Of a stretch of DNA of 64,000 bases, positions 19,400 to 30,383 are shown one piece after another. The notes beneath the pieces were generated by a model. That model worked only from the letters and a program-made list of their open reading frames with translations, was not told the DNA's origin and searched no databases. The first letter of the stretch is position 1, and each line of letters opens with the position of its first letter. Both the position numbers and the translations under genes were made by a program. This DNA comes from Macrothele yani (Eukaryota; Arthropoda; Arachnida; Araneae; Macrothelidae): contig CM076996.1 in the NCBI GenBank assembly GCA_039090855.1, positions 50,186,469 to 50,250,468 of the forward strand. The letters run 5' to 3'.

Positions 19400-20625
19400 C
19401 ACCGATGAACCATTACATCAGGACCACCTTCCTAACAAGCTGTAGGACCCCCCTTAGTTTGCAAAACAGCGGCTACTCGGCGAGGCATCGATTCGATGTG
19501 GTGGTGATAGGTATCCTGGGGTATCTGGTACCATAATATCAACAGCAGGTCCTCCAGTTCCCGTACATTTCGTGGTGGGGGTGATTTAGCGCGAATCCGC
19601 TTTTCCAAGTCGAACCACAAATGTTTGATTGGATTCATGGCAGGTGAATTTGGAGGCCAGGGCTTTAACAGAAAGTCACCAGCATGTTCCTCGAACCACT
19701 CCTTGATGATTCTAGCAGTGTGGCATGGCGCATTATCCTGTTGGTAATGGCCATCACCAGCAGTTGCCATGAATGGGTGAACTTGGTCCGCAACGATGTT
19801 CAGATACCTGACCGCTGTCAGGAATTGTGCTATTGGGATAATGAGGCCTAAAATGTCCCAAGAAAACATCGCCCACGGAATAACACCACCGCCGCCGGCC
19901 TGTTTCCGCCCAACAGTGCATCCAGGTGCCATAGCCTCCATTGGTAATCAGGGTATCCGCGCTCGGCCGTCTACCTGATGCACCAGGAATTTTGATTCGT
20001 CAGAGCAGGCTACTTTCTTCCAATCATCCGTGGTCCGATTTCGATGATCTTGGGCCCATTTCTTGCGTTGTTGGCGATGACGAGCAGTGAGCATGGGAAT
20101 CCGGCTGCGTCTTCGGCTACTCAGGCCCATGCGCACAAGGCTGCGATGAACTCTGTACTGTGACACATTAACCTGACCACCAATGTTGTAGCTGCGGGTG
20201 ATTTGTCGCACTGTGGCCCTGCCGTCGCTGTGAACAATGCGCAGCAGTCTCCGCTCACCTCTGGCATCAATGAGCTGCGGACGACACACTGCTGGACGAC
20301 ACACGTCTGGACGACGGTTCTTCGTTTGGCCATCTGTGCACTACTTTTGACATGTACGCACTACATCGGCACATGAACAACCCAAAAGCCGCTCCGTTTC
20401 CGAGATCGTAGTTCCGAGGGGCCGTACCATTACAATTTGTCCTTTATCATACTCCGATAAATCGGCAGCTTTTTTCATTTTGACTCCGAACACTCTACTA
20501 ACCGAAAGCCGGTCCTCGGGTTGTGTATATACTGCTCTGTGAATTTCATCTGTGCCACCGTTCGGTCTTCAGGCCCGCTCATTTCTCTAGGCTGGGAGTG
20601 GTCATAATGTAAAGGCTCATTGGTG
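19400..20625 (-). mobile_element. Tc1-like element with recognisable terminal repeats
   Basis: Terminal inverted repeats of about 28 bp begin CACCGATGAACCATTACATC at 19400 and CACCAATGAGCCTTTACATT on the opposite strand at 20625, with several mismatches. TA flanks both ends (19398-19399 and 20626-20627). The element is 1226 bp and contains one damaged transposase. Confidence 0.88.
19432..20478 (-). pseudogene. Tc1 transposase pseudogene, catalytic Glu replaced by Lys
   Basis: The minus-strand frame starts [20 protein letters not shown] and ends LQTKGGPTAC. Catalytic motifs are CSDESKF (first Asp), YQQDNAPCH (second Asp) and AMNPIKHLWF, where the family has NPIEHLWF, so the catalytic Glu is Lys. 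An in-frame TGA follows RARIP, best explained as CGA to TGA. Another stop or disruption lies in the N-terminal part near 20340. The protein cannot be active. Confidence 0.87.
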
Positions 20626-20689
20626 TAATCTCCATGCACTGTGCCATGCGGCCCAAAGACAGATATTTTCCTTAAATGTCATTAAGAAA

Positions 20690-21400
20690 ATGAATAATTA
20701 CGGGATGTACGACTTCTTGTGTGGGGACTGCAATACAACTCTTCCGGCAGTAATGCTGTGAGAAAGGGTAATGCTGAAACTACTTATGGAGCTCTGTCTA
20801 ATATAATAAATAAGAGAAACCTAAAAGACTCGTGGGAATTCGCCGATAGCAATGAGTACGGGGTTACTCGTTTGCGTGCCAATGGTATTGAATCTATGTT
20901 GGATTACATTTTTGTTCAGGACAGGGTTTGTAGAAGTGGCATCTCGATAAAAAAATTCCTAAAAACCAATCAAAGCAATATTTCTGATCATGCTATTATA
21001 GAATGCAAAATAGAAACAAAACACACAAATTCCACAAAACTTACTGGACAAAAAAAAAAAACCTATTCTCGAAAATGCTGAGAGTATCGAAGATCTGAAA
21101 ATACTCCTTAAAAATGAGGTTGAAGATATAAAAAATTTTAAACAATGGGATAACTTTAAGAATATAATAAAAGAAAAAGGTAAAGAAATTAGCTAGGACC
21201 AAATGCACAAGAAACGTATAAATATAAGTAAATTGCAAAAAAATTATTAGTTTTTGTGAAAATCTAGAACAATGAATGGAGTAAAATAAAAAAATTCGTT
21301 GCGGACCTAGAAGAGGCTTATAGAGAAAGAGCTACCCTAAGTGCTCACATAAACTACGATAAGAGACTTAAAGCAGAGAAAAACATCAACCAAGGTATCA
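20690..21400 (+). pseudogene. Non-LTR retrotransposon fragment (endonuclease C-terminus)
   Basis: The plus-strand translation contains NAETTYGALSNIINKRNLKD, ESMLDYIFVQDRV and SDHAIIECKIE. These match the end of an AP-type endonuclease, including the conserved Ser-Asp-His motif. Downstream sequence to about 21400 reads as the linker region with several stops. It is a short LINE relic of a different family from the 6.2-kb LINE. Confidence 0.75.
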
Positions 21401-21404
21401 AGGT

Positions 21405-21795
21405 AAAACGAAAAATATCCCTACTAATGAAGTCGCCCAATTTGTTGGTGTGTCGAAGCGTACTGTCCAGCGGGTCTACAAACAGCGGTGTAGTTCGCAG
21501 TCAACTGAAAATCGGCGACGTACAGTAACTGTAGCCGGAAAACGAATCTCACCAACAAGGACCGCCGCTATGTATCACGCTTAGTAACTGCAAATCAGTT
21601 TCAAACAAGCAATAATTGCTCTAAACAGTCAATGGAAGTCCATTCCAACCAATTACCGAAAGGACATTGCAACGAGAACTACACGCGATGGACATCTGGA
21701 GCAGAGTAGTACAGAAAAGGCCTCTTTTAACAGCAAGTCACAAAGTCGCACGTTATCAGTTGGCTCAGAGGCACCAAAACTTTACTGTGGAGGAT
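21405..21795 (+). pseudogene. Tc1 transposase fragment (N-terminal part)
   Basis: NEVAQFVGVSKRTVQRVYKQ and FTVEDWKRVIWSDESRFRL mark a Tc1 transposase. The second motif is split: its first residues end at 21795 and it continues at 28265-28309, where the fragment stops. A SINE and, within it, a LINE separate the halves. The middle is frameshifted. Confidence 0.75.
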
Positions 21796-22011
21796 CTTTT
21801 TTTTTTTTTTTGGTTGGAGGTTTAACGACCACCGTGAGCAACTCAATGGGCTATAAGCAGTCACCCATCCCTAATTTAGAGTCACTGGTTCCAAGGAATG
21901 GAGAGAGCCAGTGCCGTAAGACAAACACAACATCCATACCTCACTGGGATTCGAACCTAGACCCCGTTCGGCCGAATGATTAGAGGCCATCGCTTAGTTT
22001 CAATATTCGCT

Positions 22012-22017
22012 TTTATT
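22012..22017 (-). terminator. LINE polyadenylation signal (AATAAA on minus)
   Basis: TTTATT on plus is AATAAA on minus, 20 bases before the LINE 3' terminus. Confidence 0.55.
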
Positions 22018-22402
22018 CACGTAAAACAATTACAACAGAACATCCCCAACCTCACCCGCAGTGTGAGAGAAGGGGAGAAATAAAACAAAATGTAGATATT
22101 TACAATGAAATGATAAATGTACAGATGAGCAATGACAGGCATTGCATTATTTGCTGTAAACAGCAGTAGCTCTGGGATAAATGTTCATCGAAGTCTTGGA
22201 ACATCACTGGAGCGAAAAAATTTACAGAAAAAAAAATCTGTGCAGTTCTAGTGACATGGGAATCACTGGTGGCAGAGAGTCACTGTGCGGATGAAGAGAA
22301 CTGTGTACAAAAGGTGACATCAGCAGGAAGCAAACACAATCCAGTTCCAGGAGAAAACATGGTGAGGGAACAGTAAAAATTGAAAGTTCCGACGTAGGTT
22401 TA

Positions 22403-25400
22403 TTAAAACAGCAGATGAACAGTCTGAGCACTAGAAAACTGAAACCAGGGACGACACGGCGACCATGTTGTGAAGAAGGCAGGTAACCGTGCCGTATCTT
22501 TCGCCAAGGAGTATTCCAGGGTGAGTCTCGCTTTAACCCTGTTGCGGTAGTGTGCAACCAAGGAGGTGGAGAATGTAATAGGATCTGGATCTTGTAACTG
22601 TAGCAGGTGAGAGAAAATAATATATTTAGCTAGAATAAATAAATACGAACGAACTGGTAAAATAGAGCAGAAACTTGTAGAACTGTGGCCGAGGAAACGA
22701 TAATCTTCTAGGGTGAGATCACTGGTACAAGAAGGATGTGCAAGTTGGAACATACTGTGAAATAGTGGGAGCAGCGTCGGACAGTAAACAAACATGTGTA
22801 AGACGTCTCCAACGACGTTACAAAAAGGACAGAGATCTGATGATACTATATTTCTCCGGAACAAAGTCGAAGGGACAGGCAGTCGATTGTGCAAAAACCT
22901 CCAATGCACATTAAGTTCTGAGGAGAGGGCCGGTGAATGTTGGGCAGTAGACCAGACTGAGGTTAGTGCAAAAGAAGGAACAGAGGGAATAGGGCAAGGT
23001 ACCGCAGGAGAAGAACGGAGAAAACGGTACAGGGTGCGGGTGGAAAGACTGTGGAGAGGGAGGAGATCACCGGAAAAGGGAAGGAAGAACGGAAAAGGGA
23101 GAGAGGCAGAGGAAACGGAAAGGAGGCCAGAGTAATAGACTAGGGAAGGAAAAAGTGATTGAAGAGCATGTTTAAGTTGGAGGAAGTTATCAGAGAGTTC
23201 GGGCGAGGGTGGTAGGGTGGGAAAAAGTTCGGAAACCGGTTTCCATGAAAAATCGGGGAGGACCAGTTGGGAAACGGAGACTACACCAGCGTGTAGCCAT
23301 GCGGGGAAAAAGAAAAAGTTGGCAGTAGGGGGTGGAGGACGGAGGAGAAAAAAGAGGCTCGGAAAGAAGATCAAGAGTGGAAGAGGGGGGTTGACGAATG
23401 AGCGGTAAAGAACGAAGGAACTGAACAGCTTCATGGTAGACTAGAGGAAAACGGGGGGAATGACAGTGTGAATATCCATCTTGAGAAGAAGATGGACGGT
23501 AAGGCAGGGATTAAGGGGGGAAGTCAGAACATTAAGCAGAAGAATGGAAGCGGAAGAGTCTGGTTGAACTGTCAAACGGAGGAAATTGAAAATTCTTACA
23601 GCTTTATAACGTACGGTAATCTCTGGCATATTGAGGCCACCACAAGTCGAAGGTAGAGACAATACTGAGGAAGATAACCAATGAGTAGATGACCAAACAA
23701 TGCTGAGCATTGCTGATGTTGTTGCAGTTTGAACGTAGGCTGGTGGCGGTTGTGCAATCCAGGAATGATAAACTAACGAGAGGATGTGGGTGCCAGAAAG
23801 CCGTGCACGACTGTGGTAGGTCAAACAGCACTTGAGCTTGGACCAGTAAGCAGCGGTGTGACGTAGTTTCCTGACGAGGGGTCTCCAGGTGGCAGCCGCT
23901 GCTGAGACCCGGCTGCCAATGTGCACCCCAAGTATCTTTTGACTGGTGGAAGTCCAATGAGCGCCCCACGGTGTATCGGGGCGATGTCTCCAGGAGCCAC
24001 ACCACAAGCCTGTACACTTTGAAAGGTTTAGCGAAGCGCCGGAAGCCGCAGCATACACTTGATACCATGCAAGAACAATTGTGAATTGCCATTCTTCTCG
24101 GATGAGAACTGTGATATCATCGGCGTAGGCAGTAAGAACGATAGAATGGTGCCTGGTGCTATGCCGAATGGTGGAGGGGGAGGTTGTAGAAGAGAACGGA
24201 TAGAGCAAAGAAAAGGCTCAAAGACTAGAGAGAAAAGTTGTCCGGAAAGAGGACATCCTTGACGGATGCCCTTACGAAACGGAATGGGGGCTGTAAGGAA
24301 GGAGGCCGTCCGGATATGGACAACTGAGTCCTGGTACAGGGCAAGGAGGGCTGTGATGAAGACAGATGGGAAACCGAAGGCAGAGAGCACAGAGGCAAGC
24401 CACTGATGACTCACGTTATCAAAGGCCTGCCTCTGATCAAGATTGAGGAAGGCTAAAGGTTCGGAGGAAAGGTGGGCAAGGCAATATGAGTCACGGAGGA
24501 GATTAATATTAGTATGAATGCTTCGGCCAGGGATGGTGTACGTTTGGTCGGGATGTATGACGGTGGGAAGGATAGGGTTCAATCGAAGAGAGAGTATTTT
24601 AGTATAAATCTTGTAGTCAACATTAAGGATGGATATAGGACGCCAGTTATCCAACTCCAGCAGACACCCCTTCTTTGGAAGAAGAATGATGTGAGCTAGA
24701 GTAAAAGCGGGGGGAAGAACAGATAAGGAAAAAGCAGCTGTAAAGCAAGGCAATAGGAGAGGGTGTAAGAAAGAGGAAAACGTACGAAAGAAATTAACTG
24801 TCAACCCGTCAGGACCAGGTGACGAGTGACAGTTAAGTAAGGCAAGTGACTGTACTACTTCTGCTGGGGTGATAGGCATAGAAAGAGATGTAACAAGATG
24901 CGATGGAATATGTGGTAAGGCACGAAGAATCGAATCAGCATGCGGAGAACTTGACTGGAACTGAGCAAAACGTGACTGGAAATATGTTCTAACACCGGAG
25001 CAAATGAGAGTGGGGTCATTAGTAACAGTTCCATCGGGTAACTTCAGATTACGGAGGTGATGAGCAGAACGTTTGTGGAATTCCAGTTGTTGAACCTGTT
25101 CACATAGATAGTCATTTGGCTGGAGATAAAGGAGCTTGAGGCGGTGAAGAGCTTGTTGGGAGACAGGAAGTAGCAAGGCACGAAGTTCAGCTTGGTAATG
25201 AGAAAACAGCGGAGAATCAAGATCTAGGGTGGAAAAATCGAGCGTGCAGCATCAATCTTCATAGAGGCGGTGGTACGTTTTTCGTGGGAATATTGCTTGG
25301 TATAAAGAAGAATTTGGGATTTGACATTTAACCAGTGTTGCAAGGGACAAGAAGCAAAAGGGAGCGTATATAAGGCTTGTTGGAGCTGCGATTGGATGGA

Positions 25401-26197
25401 ATTTACGTAAGTTGAATCAAGTAAAAGATCATCATCAAGGGTCCAAGTACGGTAGTATTGCCGAGGAGATGGACCGGTGTGAAGACACATTACGACACAG
25501 CTGTGGTCGGAAGAAACTGTCGGTGTGTGAGAAAGGGAGATAACTGAAGGAAGAAGAATTGAAGAAACATAAAACCGGTCAAGTCGGGCAGTTGTAGGGG
25601 AGGAAGTGGAGTAGGAGCGCCAGGTGTACGAACGAAGAAATGGGTGCAGGTGTCGAAAAGCATCTTGGAGTTGTAGCTGGTTGATGGCTGCAGAAAGTGC
25701 TCTGGTAAGAAAATACCTGGTATCCGAGGAACCGTCCGATCTGTCGAGGGATGGGTCAAGGGTGCAGTTAAAATCACCACCTAAGATGACAATATCAGTG
25801 GCCGGAAGACCTTGAACACAGGAAACAAAATGCTCAAAAAGACAGTCTGCATACTGTTGATTGCCGGAAACATAGATGTTGAAGATATGGTATCGGAAGT
25901 TGTGAAGTCGGAAAGACAGAAGCTGCAGGAGGTCACGATAAATCGGTTTGACCGTGATATCAGTAATGAAGGATCGAAGACGAAAATTGATGGCCACCGC
26001 AAGTCCTGCGTGAAGACTAAGTCGATGGGCATGGTAGAATTGAAATGGCCAGGTTCGCCACCGGTGGTATGGGGTGTTGGGATGGCAGTTAGTCTCCTGT
26101 AGCAATAATATATCCGCATCATGCGGTGTAATGTCTTCAAACACTAACGCATTGGTAGGAGGGACGGAGCATCCCTTACAGTTGAAAGAAAGTAATT
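22403..26197 (-). pseudogene. LINE ORF2 pseudogene (endonuclease, reverse transcriptase, zinc motif)
   Basis: The endonuclease part shows KLLSFNCKG at the start, LLLQETNC, LGGDFNC, RLDRFYV and SSDHSC. The reverse transcriptase shows LPKKG, WRPISILN, FLNLDQRQAFD, RQGCPLSG and YADD (about 24116-24127). The C-terminal part has CPFCN...HMFVYCP, a zf-RVT-like motif. Three lesions break it: an indel in a T run near 25233, an indel near 24140 just before YADD, and an in-frame stop at 23441-23443. The endonuclease similarity begins before the first ATG (26144), so that ATG is not the natural start; reinitiation after ORF1 is likely. In life the protein would nick target DNA and copy the RNA in place. 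Confidence 0.88.
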
Positions 26198-28006
26198 TTA
26201 ACTTGAAAGAGGTTGTAGTGGTTGAATATTACTATCAGCACTTTTGTGAAGACTGGTTACACGTTTCTTTAAGTTAGCTGTCTGCGCATTAGTGACTGTG
26301 TTAATTTTTGGCAAAAGAGCAAGTAGATTCTGAAGTTGGGTGATAATAGTGGGAAGCTGAGCATTACGTGATTGAACGCAGTCTAGCTGCTTGAGAGGAC
26401 GTGACGGTTGATTGAGTATAATGAGAGCAAGATCAGAGGGCGCCAGCGGCCCGTCTAATGCAGGGAAAGCTTCCAGATATTCAGCGAAAGCTTTTTGATC
26501 CAACAATTTTGGAACAGCTGGGGTCTTAAGAGATGTAGGAACTGCTGTTGGAGAGAAAGACTGTCGAATTGGCGAACGGGAACGAGAGCAGCGTGGAGAA
26601 GACGTCACTGGCGAGATGGAACTCTGTCTGGTACGTTTCAACGTGGGAACGCCGGGAGAAGCTGGTGGGTGTAGGACAGTTAGATCTGACTCCACATTAG
26701 GGGATCCAAGGGAAGAAGATGAAGCAACACGACGGACGGGTTGCCATTCCTTTTCTGAGATAATACCCTCCGAAGAACGTAGAGGTACTACAGCAGCAAG
26801 TGGGTCCAACGATGGAGAGGTGGCCAAAGTACCTGTAGTAGATATCGAAGACTTGGAGACTGATGATGAATCATCACTTGCTGGGGGAGAATCATCTGGA
26901 ACAACAGTAGAAGGGATCAAGGACGTCTGTGGAGCCGAACTTGGTGTGGCCAGAGAAACTGGTGTTGAGGCTGGGGTGTTGACTTTGGGTGGTATGGAAA
27001 TAGGGGGCTTGGCAGATACATGTGGACAACGTGATTGGATGTGGCCATATGCCTTGCATTTAAAACAATGCAAGGCAGTAACGATATCGATCCGGAAAAT
27101 CTGCTTCCCTACAACCACAGTGAGGTCAGTAGGGCAATCAGCAATGGCATCTTCAGTAGGAAACAGGATCCTTGCTTGGCGACGCAGACCTAAGATGTTC
27201 CTGTCATCTGGGTCTGTTGGTGCGGAAGACAGAGTGGAAATGGATCCAACTACTTTTCCACAACGGGAAAGGGCCGCCATTAAGTAATGGTCCTTGATTT
27301 CTGGTGGTACGGGGTAGCACGTAACAAGTACGGGGCGCTGGGTGAGCGGGACTCCCAGTAAGGTATGATCCCCAACATGCAGTCCGTCAGATAAGACGCG
27401 CTCCACAAACTCTGGCTTCGCAAAATAGATGAGAACAGTCCTAGGTTTCCTCGCCATATGGGTGATCGCTCCCTTAGGGAGGATTTGGCGGACGGCTAAG
27501 GAGTATTTCTTAAGGCTGGTGTCCGGGAGGGCATCAAAACATATGCCAAGTTTCTGTGTGCGCAAAACCTCCTGCCCAGCAGCTGAAGTTTCCGGAATTT
27601 CGATGCGTAATTTCTTGTTGTCTCTAGTGACAATCATATCAAGAGGCGTTGTACATGGATTCTTCGCTGTAGAGGAAGATGAACTGGTACCCTTCACAAC
27701 GGAAGCATAAGGTAGAGTTGCCGTAGGAATGGGCGGAGATGGGGAAGGACGAGACGCAGTGCTCGCAGGAGCAGATGAAGTACCAGAGGCAACGGATACT
27801 GAAGAAGTTAATGACGTCACGGTGGTGGAAAATGTCGGGAAATCAACATCCATAAAGTTGGAAGAAGAAGTGGTAACATCAGATAACGCGGCTTGGAAAC
27901 CAGCTGCGTGTGGTAGTGACGATGACCGAACGTGGCCAGGTGGGGGCGGAGCTTCGCTATCAAGCTTCAGACCTGGCCTATCAGATGCGGTCGCCGCCAT
28001 TTGCAA
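26198..28006 (-). CDS. LINE ORF1 protein (RNA-binding, one CCHC zinc knuckle), intact
   Basis: An open 602-residue frame starts MQMAATASDRPGLKLD and ends QPLQPLSS. Residues 1-120 and 340-480 are Ser/Pro/Thr-rich and probably disordered. Residues about 187-310 look like an RNA-recognition-type fold, followed by a zinc knuckle with C314, C317, H322 and C327 (CFKCKAYGHIQSRC). ORF1 proteins of this kind coat the LINE RNA to form the retrotransposition particle. No stop or frameshift is present although ORF2 is damaged. The stop codon overlaps the region where the ORF2 frame opens. Confidence 0.88.
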   Translation of the reverse strand: MQMAATASDRPGLKLDSEAPPPPGHVRSSSLPHAAGFQAALSDVTTSSSNFMDVDFPTFSTTVTSLTSSVSVASGTSSAPASTASRPSPSPPIPTATLPYASVVKGTSSSSSTAKNPCTTPLDMIVTRDNKKLRIEIPETSAAGQEVLRTQKLGICFDALPDTSLKKYSLAVRQILPKGAITHMARKPRTVLIYFAKPEFVERVLSDGLHVGDHTLLGVPLTQRPVLVTCYPVPPEIKDHYLMAALSRCGKVVGSISTLSSAPTDPDDRNILGLRRQARILFPTEDAIADCPTDLTVVVGKQIFRIDIVTALHCFKCKAYGHIQSRCPHVSAKPPISIPPKVNTPASTPVSLATPSSAPQTSLIPSTVVPDDSPPASDDSSSVSKSSISTTGTLATSPSLDPLAAVVPLRSSEGIISEKEWQPVRRVASSSSLGSPNVESDLTVLHPPASPGVPTLKRTRQSSISPVTSSPRCSRSRSPIRQSFSPTAVPTSLKTPAVPKLLDQKAFAEYLEAFPALDGPLAPSDLALIILNQPSRPLKQLDCVQSRNAQLPTIITQLQNLLALLPKINTVTNAQTANLKKRVTSLHKSADSNIQPLQPLSS

Positions 28007-28264
28007 TGGCAGGCTTGCTAAACCCGACCCTGGGCAAAGCCAGGACGGAAAAAGAGTTAGTACAAGTAAACTTTTACTTACAGGACGTCAAAATCGGACT
28101 CAATCGACACAGGAGACGTTCACAACACAGGAGATACACAAAATGACGGCACACACACAAAAGAACACCAATAAACGCAGGTCAAACACGGAGCACAGGT
28201 CAACACAACCTTTACAAAGCCATCGCTTAGACCACTGCGCCACCGCGGGGCGGCTGTGGAGGAT

Positions 28265-28309
28265 TGGAAACGAGTAATTTGGTCTGACGAGTCTCGTTTT
28301 CGTTTGTAG
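28265..28309 (+). pseudogene. Continuation of the split Tc1 fragment
   Basis: The bases encode WKRVIWSDESRFRL after the SINE/LINE nest, including the first catalytic Asp. A stop follows, and array-like AT-rich sequence begins at about 28310. The rest of the transposase is absent. Confidence 0.75.
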
Positions 28310-28519
28310 TCAAACAGGGTATTTATTAAAAATGATGAGAATGTACAAAGTGTGTAAAATGAATACAAAACATTATTTACAAACCTGTTTTAAAAGCATG
28401 ATGACCAGGTAATGAAAATTAAAATAAAGGAGGTTAAATCTATATAGCAAAAAAAGTATTTGAAAATCTGATGATAAACACAAGTAAGGAGGTAGAAAGT
28501 AATGGAGGACCTTAGGTCT

Positions 28520-30090
28520 CTCATTATGTATGAAGTCCATATATTTCGTTCATAAGTTCGTTATCACAGTTTTGTGAATAAAAGAAAAAACTCAGCTTTT
28601 AGCTACTGGGGAATGTAGTGAAAAGATTAAAATTACGTAAACATTAAAATGTAGCTGAGTGATGAAACAATTTTAGGTGATCGACGAGTCTATTATAGTT
28701 GAGCGATGAATCAATTATTATATTTTTCCAGTAATGTAGGAGAAAAAAATATGAATCTTACAATTGCGCCACCGTTTGGTCTTCAGGCGCGAACAAAAAG
28801 AACGTTCGTTATCACATTTTGTGTTTAAAAAGAAAAAGTCAGCTTGTAGCTATTGGTGAACGAAGTGAAAAGATTAAAATTTCGTATAAAATAAAAACAC
28901 AATTTGAGTTGAGCGACGAGTCAATAAAATTTGAGCAATGAGTCAATTTGTAGATTTCTAGTAGCATAGGGAAAAAAATATGTGAGTTTTATGATTCGTT
29001 CAAAGAAACACACAAACAATTTCGCGATCACACTTTTGTGTATAAAAAGAAAAAATCAGCTTGTAGCAAACAAATACATCGCTCTTTCCACGTTCCAGAA
29101 ACACATAGCAACCGAAAAATTGTTTTCAGCCGCCGCCGTGGAATTGAGCCATAGATCTCTCGATATCTAGCCGAGCGCGTTGGCTTTACACCACGGTGGC
29201 CTGCAACCCACGGTGCTATGTGTATTTTTAAGTCAGCTTCTGACATCATAAATCCGTAAGATGGGCTCAGCTACTGAGACGTCTCCATCTGGTGAGCATT
29301 AACGGCACTGGCTATATATATTATAGCAGTTAAATTCAAAGGGCGAGATCGAAGGTGAAAATCCTCCAAATACGTGGCGTCAGTAAACAAACAAATACAT
29401 CGCTCTTTCCACGTTCCAGAAACACATAGCAAATGAAAAATTGTTTTCAGCCGCCGCCGTGGAATTGAAACACATAGTACCGTGGATTGTTGGCCACCGT
29501 GGTGTAAAGCTAACGCACTCGGCTAGATATCGAGAGATCCGTGATTTAGTTCCACGGGGGCGGCTGAAAACAATATTTCGGTTGCTATGTGTTTCTGGAG
29601 CGTGGAAAGTGCGATGCATTTGTTTGTTTACTGACGCCACGTATTTGGAGGATTTTCAGCTTGTAGCTATTGGAGAACTAAGTGAAAAGATGAAAAGTTC
29701 GTAACAATTAAAGCAAAATTGAGCGATTAATCTATTTTAGTTGAGCGACGAGTCAATTTTAGTTGAGCGACGATTCAATTATAGTGGAGCAATGAGTCAA
29801 TTTGTAGTTTTCTGGTAATGTAAGTAAAAAAAGTGAGTTTTAAAAATTCGTTCAAAGAAACACAAAAAAAAAGTTCGCTGTCGCAGTTTTGTGTATAAAA
29901 AGAAAAAGTCAGCTTGTAGCTATTGGTGAACAAAGTTAAAAGATGAAAAGTACGTAAAACTTAAATTATAGTTGATCGTGATTCTAGTTTAGTTGAGCGA
30001 CGAGTCTATTATAGTTGGGCAATGAGTCTTTTTGTAGTTTTCCAGTAATGTAGGTAAAAAAATGAATTTAATACAGATGGCAGAAAACAA
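28520..30090. repeat. Tandem array of about 235-bp units with 22-bp subrepeats
   Basis: The block GAAAAAGTCAGCTTGTAGCT recurs near 28590 (variant), 28829, 29056, 29656 and 29909, and GTTCGTTATCACA...TTTTGTGTATAAAAAG precedes it. Each unit ends with two to four short copies of GTTGAGCGACGAGTCAATTT. A fold-back element interrupts one unit at 29068-29655, and removal restores the period. No coding content. Confidence 0.75.
29068..29655. mobile_element. Fold-back element with tRNA-like centre, 12-bp target duplication
   Basis: TCAGCTTGTAGC flanks it at 29056-29067 and 29656-29667. The arm AAACAAATACATCGCTCTTT...GCCGCCGCCGTGGAATTG occurs at about 29068-29145, again in direct order at about 29389-29468, and inverted at about 29550-29635. 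Between the arms lies TAGCCGAGTGCGTTAGCTTT (read on minus, 29500-29545; an inverted copy at 29154-29201), which resembles a tRNA-Leu/Ser D-arm or A-box. A smaller relative lies at 49214-49378. Confidence 0.75.
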
Positions 30091-30383
30091 AAATTTGCAA
30101 ATAAATAAATAAAATTAGTAGAATTGTGAGGAATGTGCAAAAATTGGAACTGTAATTTGTTGCGGTCAATTGACTATGATGTTTTGCTGTAGAAATAGAA
30201 ACGGAGAACTAGTGACTGGACGGTATTCTTCGATGAAAGCTTTAAGTTTCAGATGGAGCAGGGCCGAATAAGCCTATTTCATCTTCGGTAATATGGAAAT
30301 GATCAGCATATGCTTGTAAGCGTAGGATATGACACCGTCGCTTAGAGTCTTGATAAATTTCGGAGAGTTGACAAGAGACTGTT

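Larger units (their letters stand above)
21998..28218 (-). mobile_element. Full-length-looking non-LTR retrotransposon (LINE), 6.2 kb
   Basis: GCCATCGCTTAG occurs at 21986-21997 and again at 28219-28230, a 12-bp target duplication. On the minus strand the order is a 5' region of about 210 bases, ORF1 (602 codons), ORF2 (endonuclease, reverse transcriptase, C-terminal zinc motif) and a 3' UTR. The 3' UTR ends GTGAATAAAAGCGAATATTG then AAA, with a polyadenylation signal in the last 20 bases and no long poly-A tail. The element is more GC-rich than its surroundings. It belongs to the endonuclease-bearing LINE group without a visible RNase H; I cannot name the clade. Confidence 0.92.
21796..28253 (-). 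mobile_element. SINE family 1 split by the 6.2-kb LINE
   Basis: CTGTGGAGGAT flanks the insertion at 21785-21795 and 28254-28264, an 11-bp target duplication within the Tc1 fragment. The SINE tail and body occupy 21796-21997 and its tRNA-like head occupies 28219-28253. Everything between is the LINE. Confidence 0.9.

Noticed and set aside
22794..23135. Plus-strand frames antisense to the LINE (also 23217-23408, 26616-27287, 27729-28277)
   Set aside because: They lie opposite the ORF1 and ORF2 coding frames, have charged low-complexity composition, and are mirror frames of GC-rich coding DNA.
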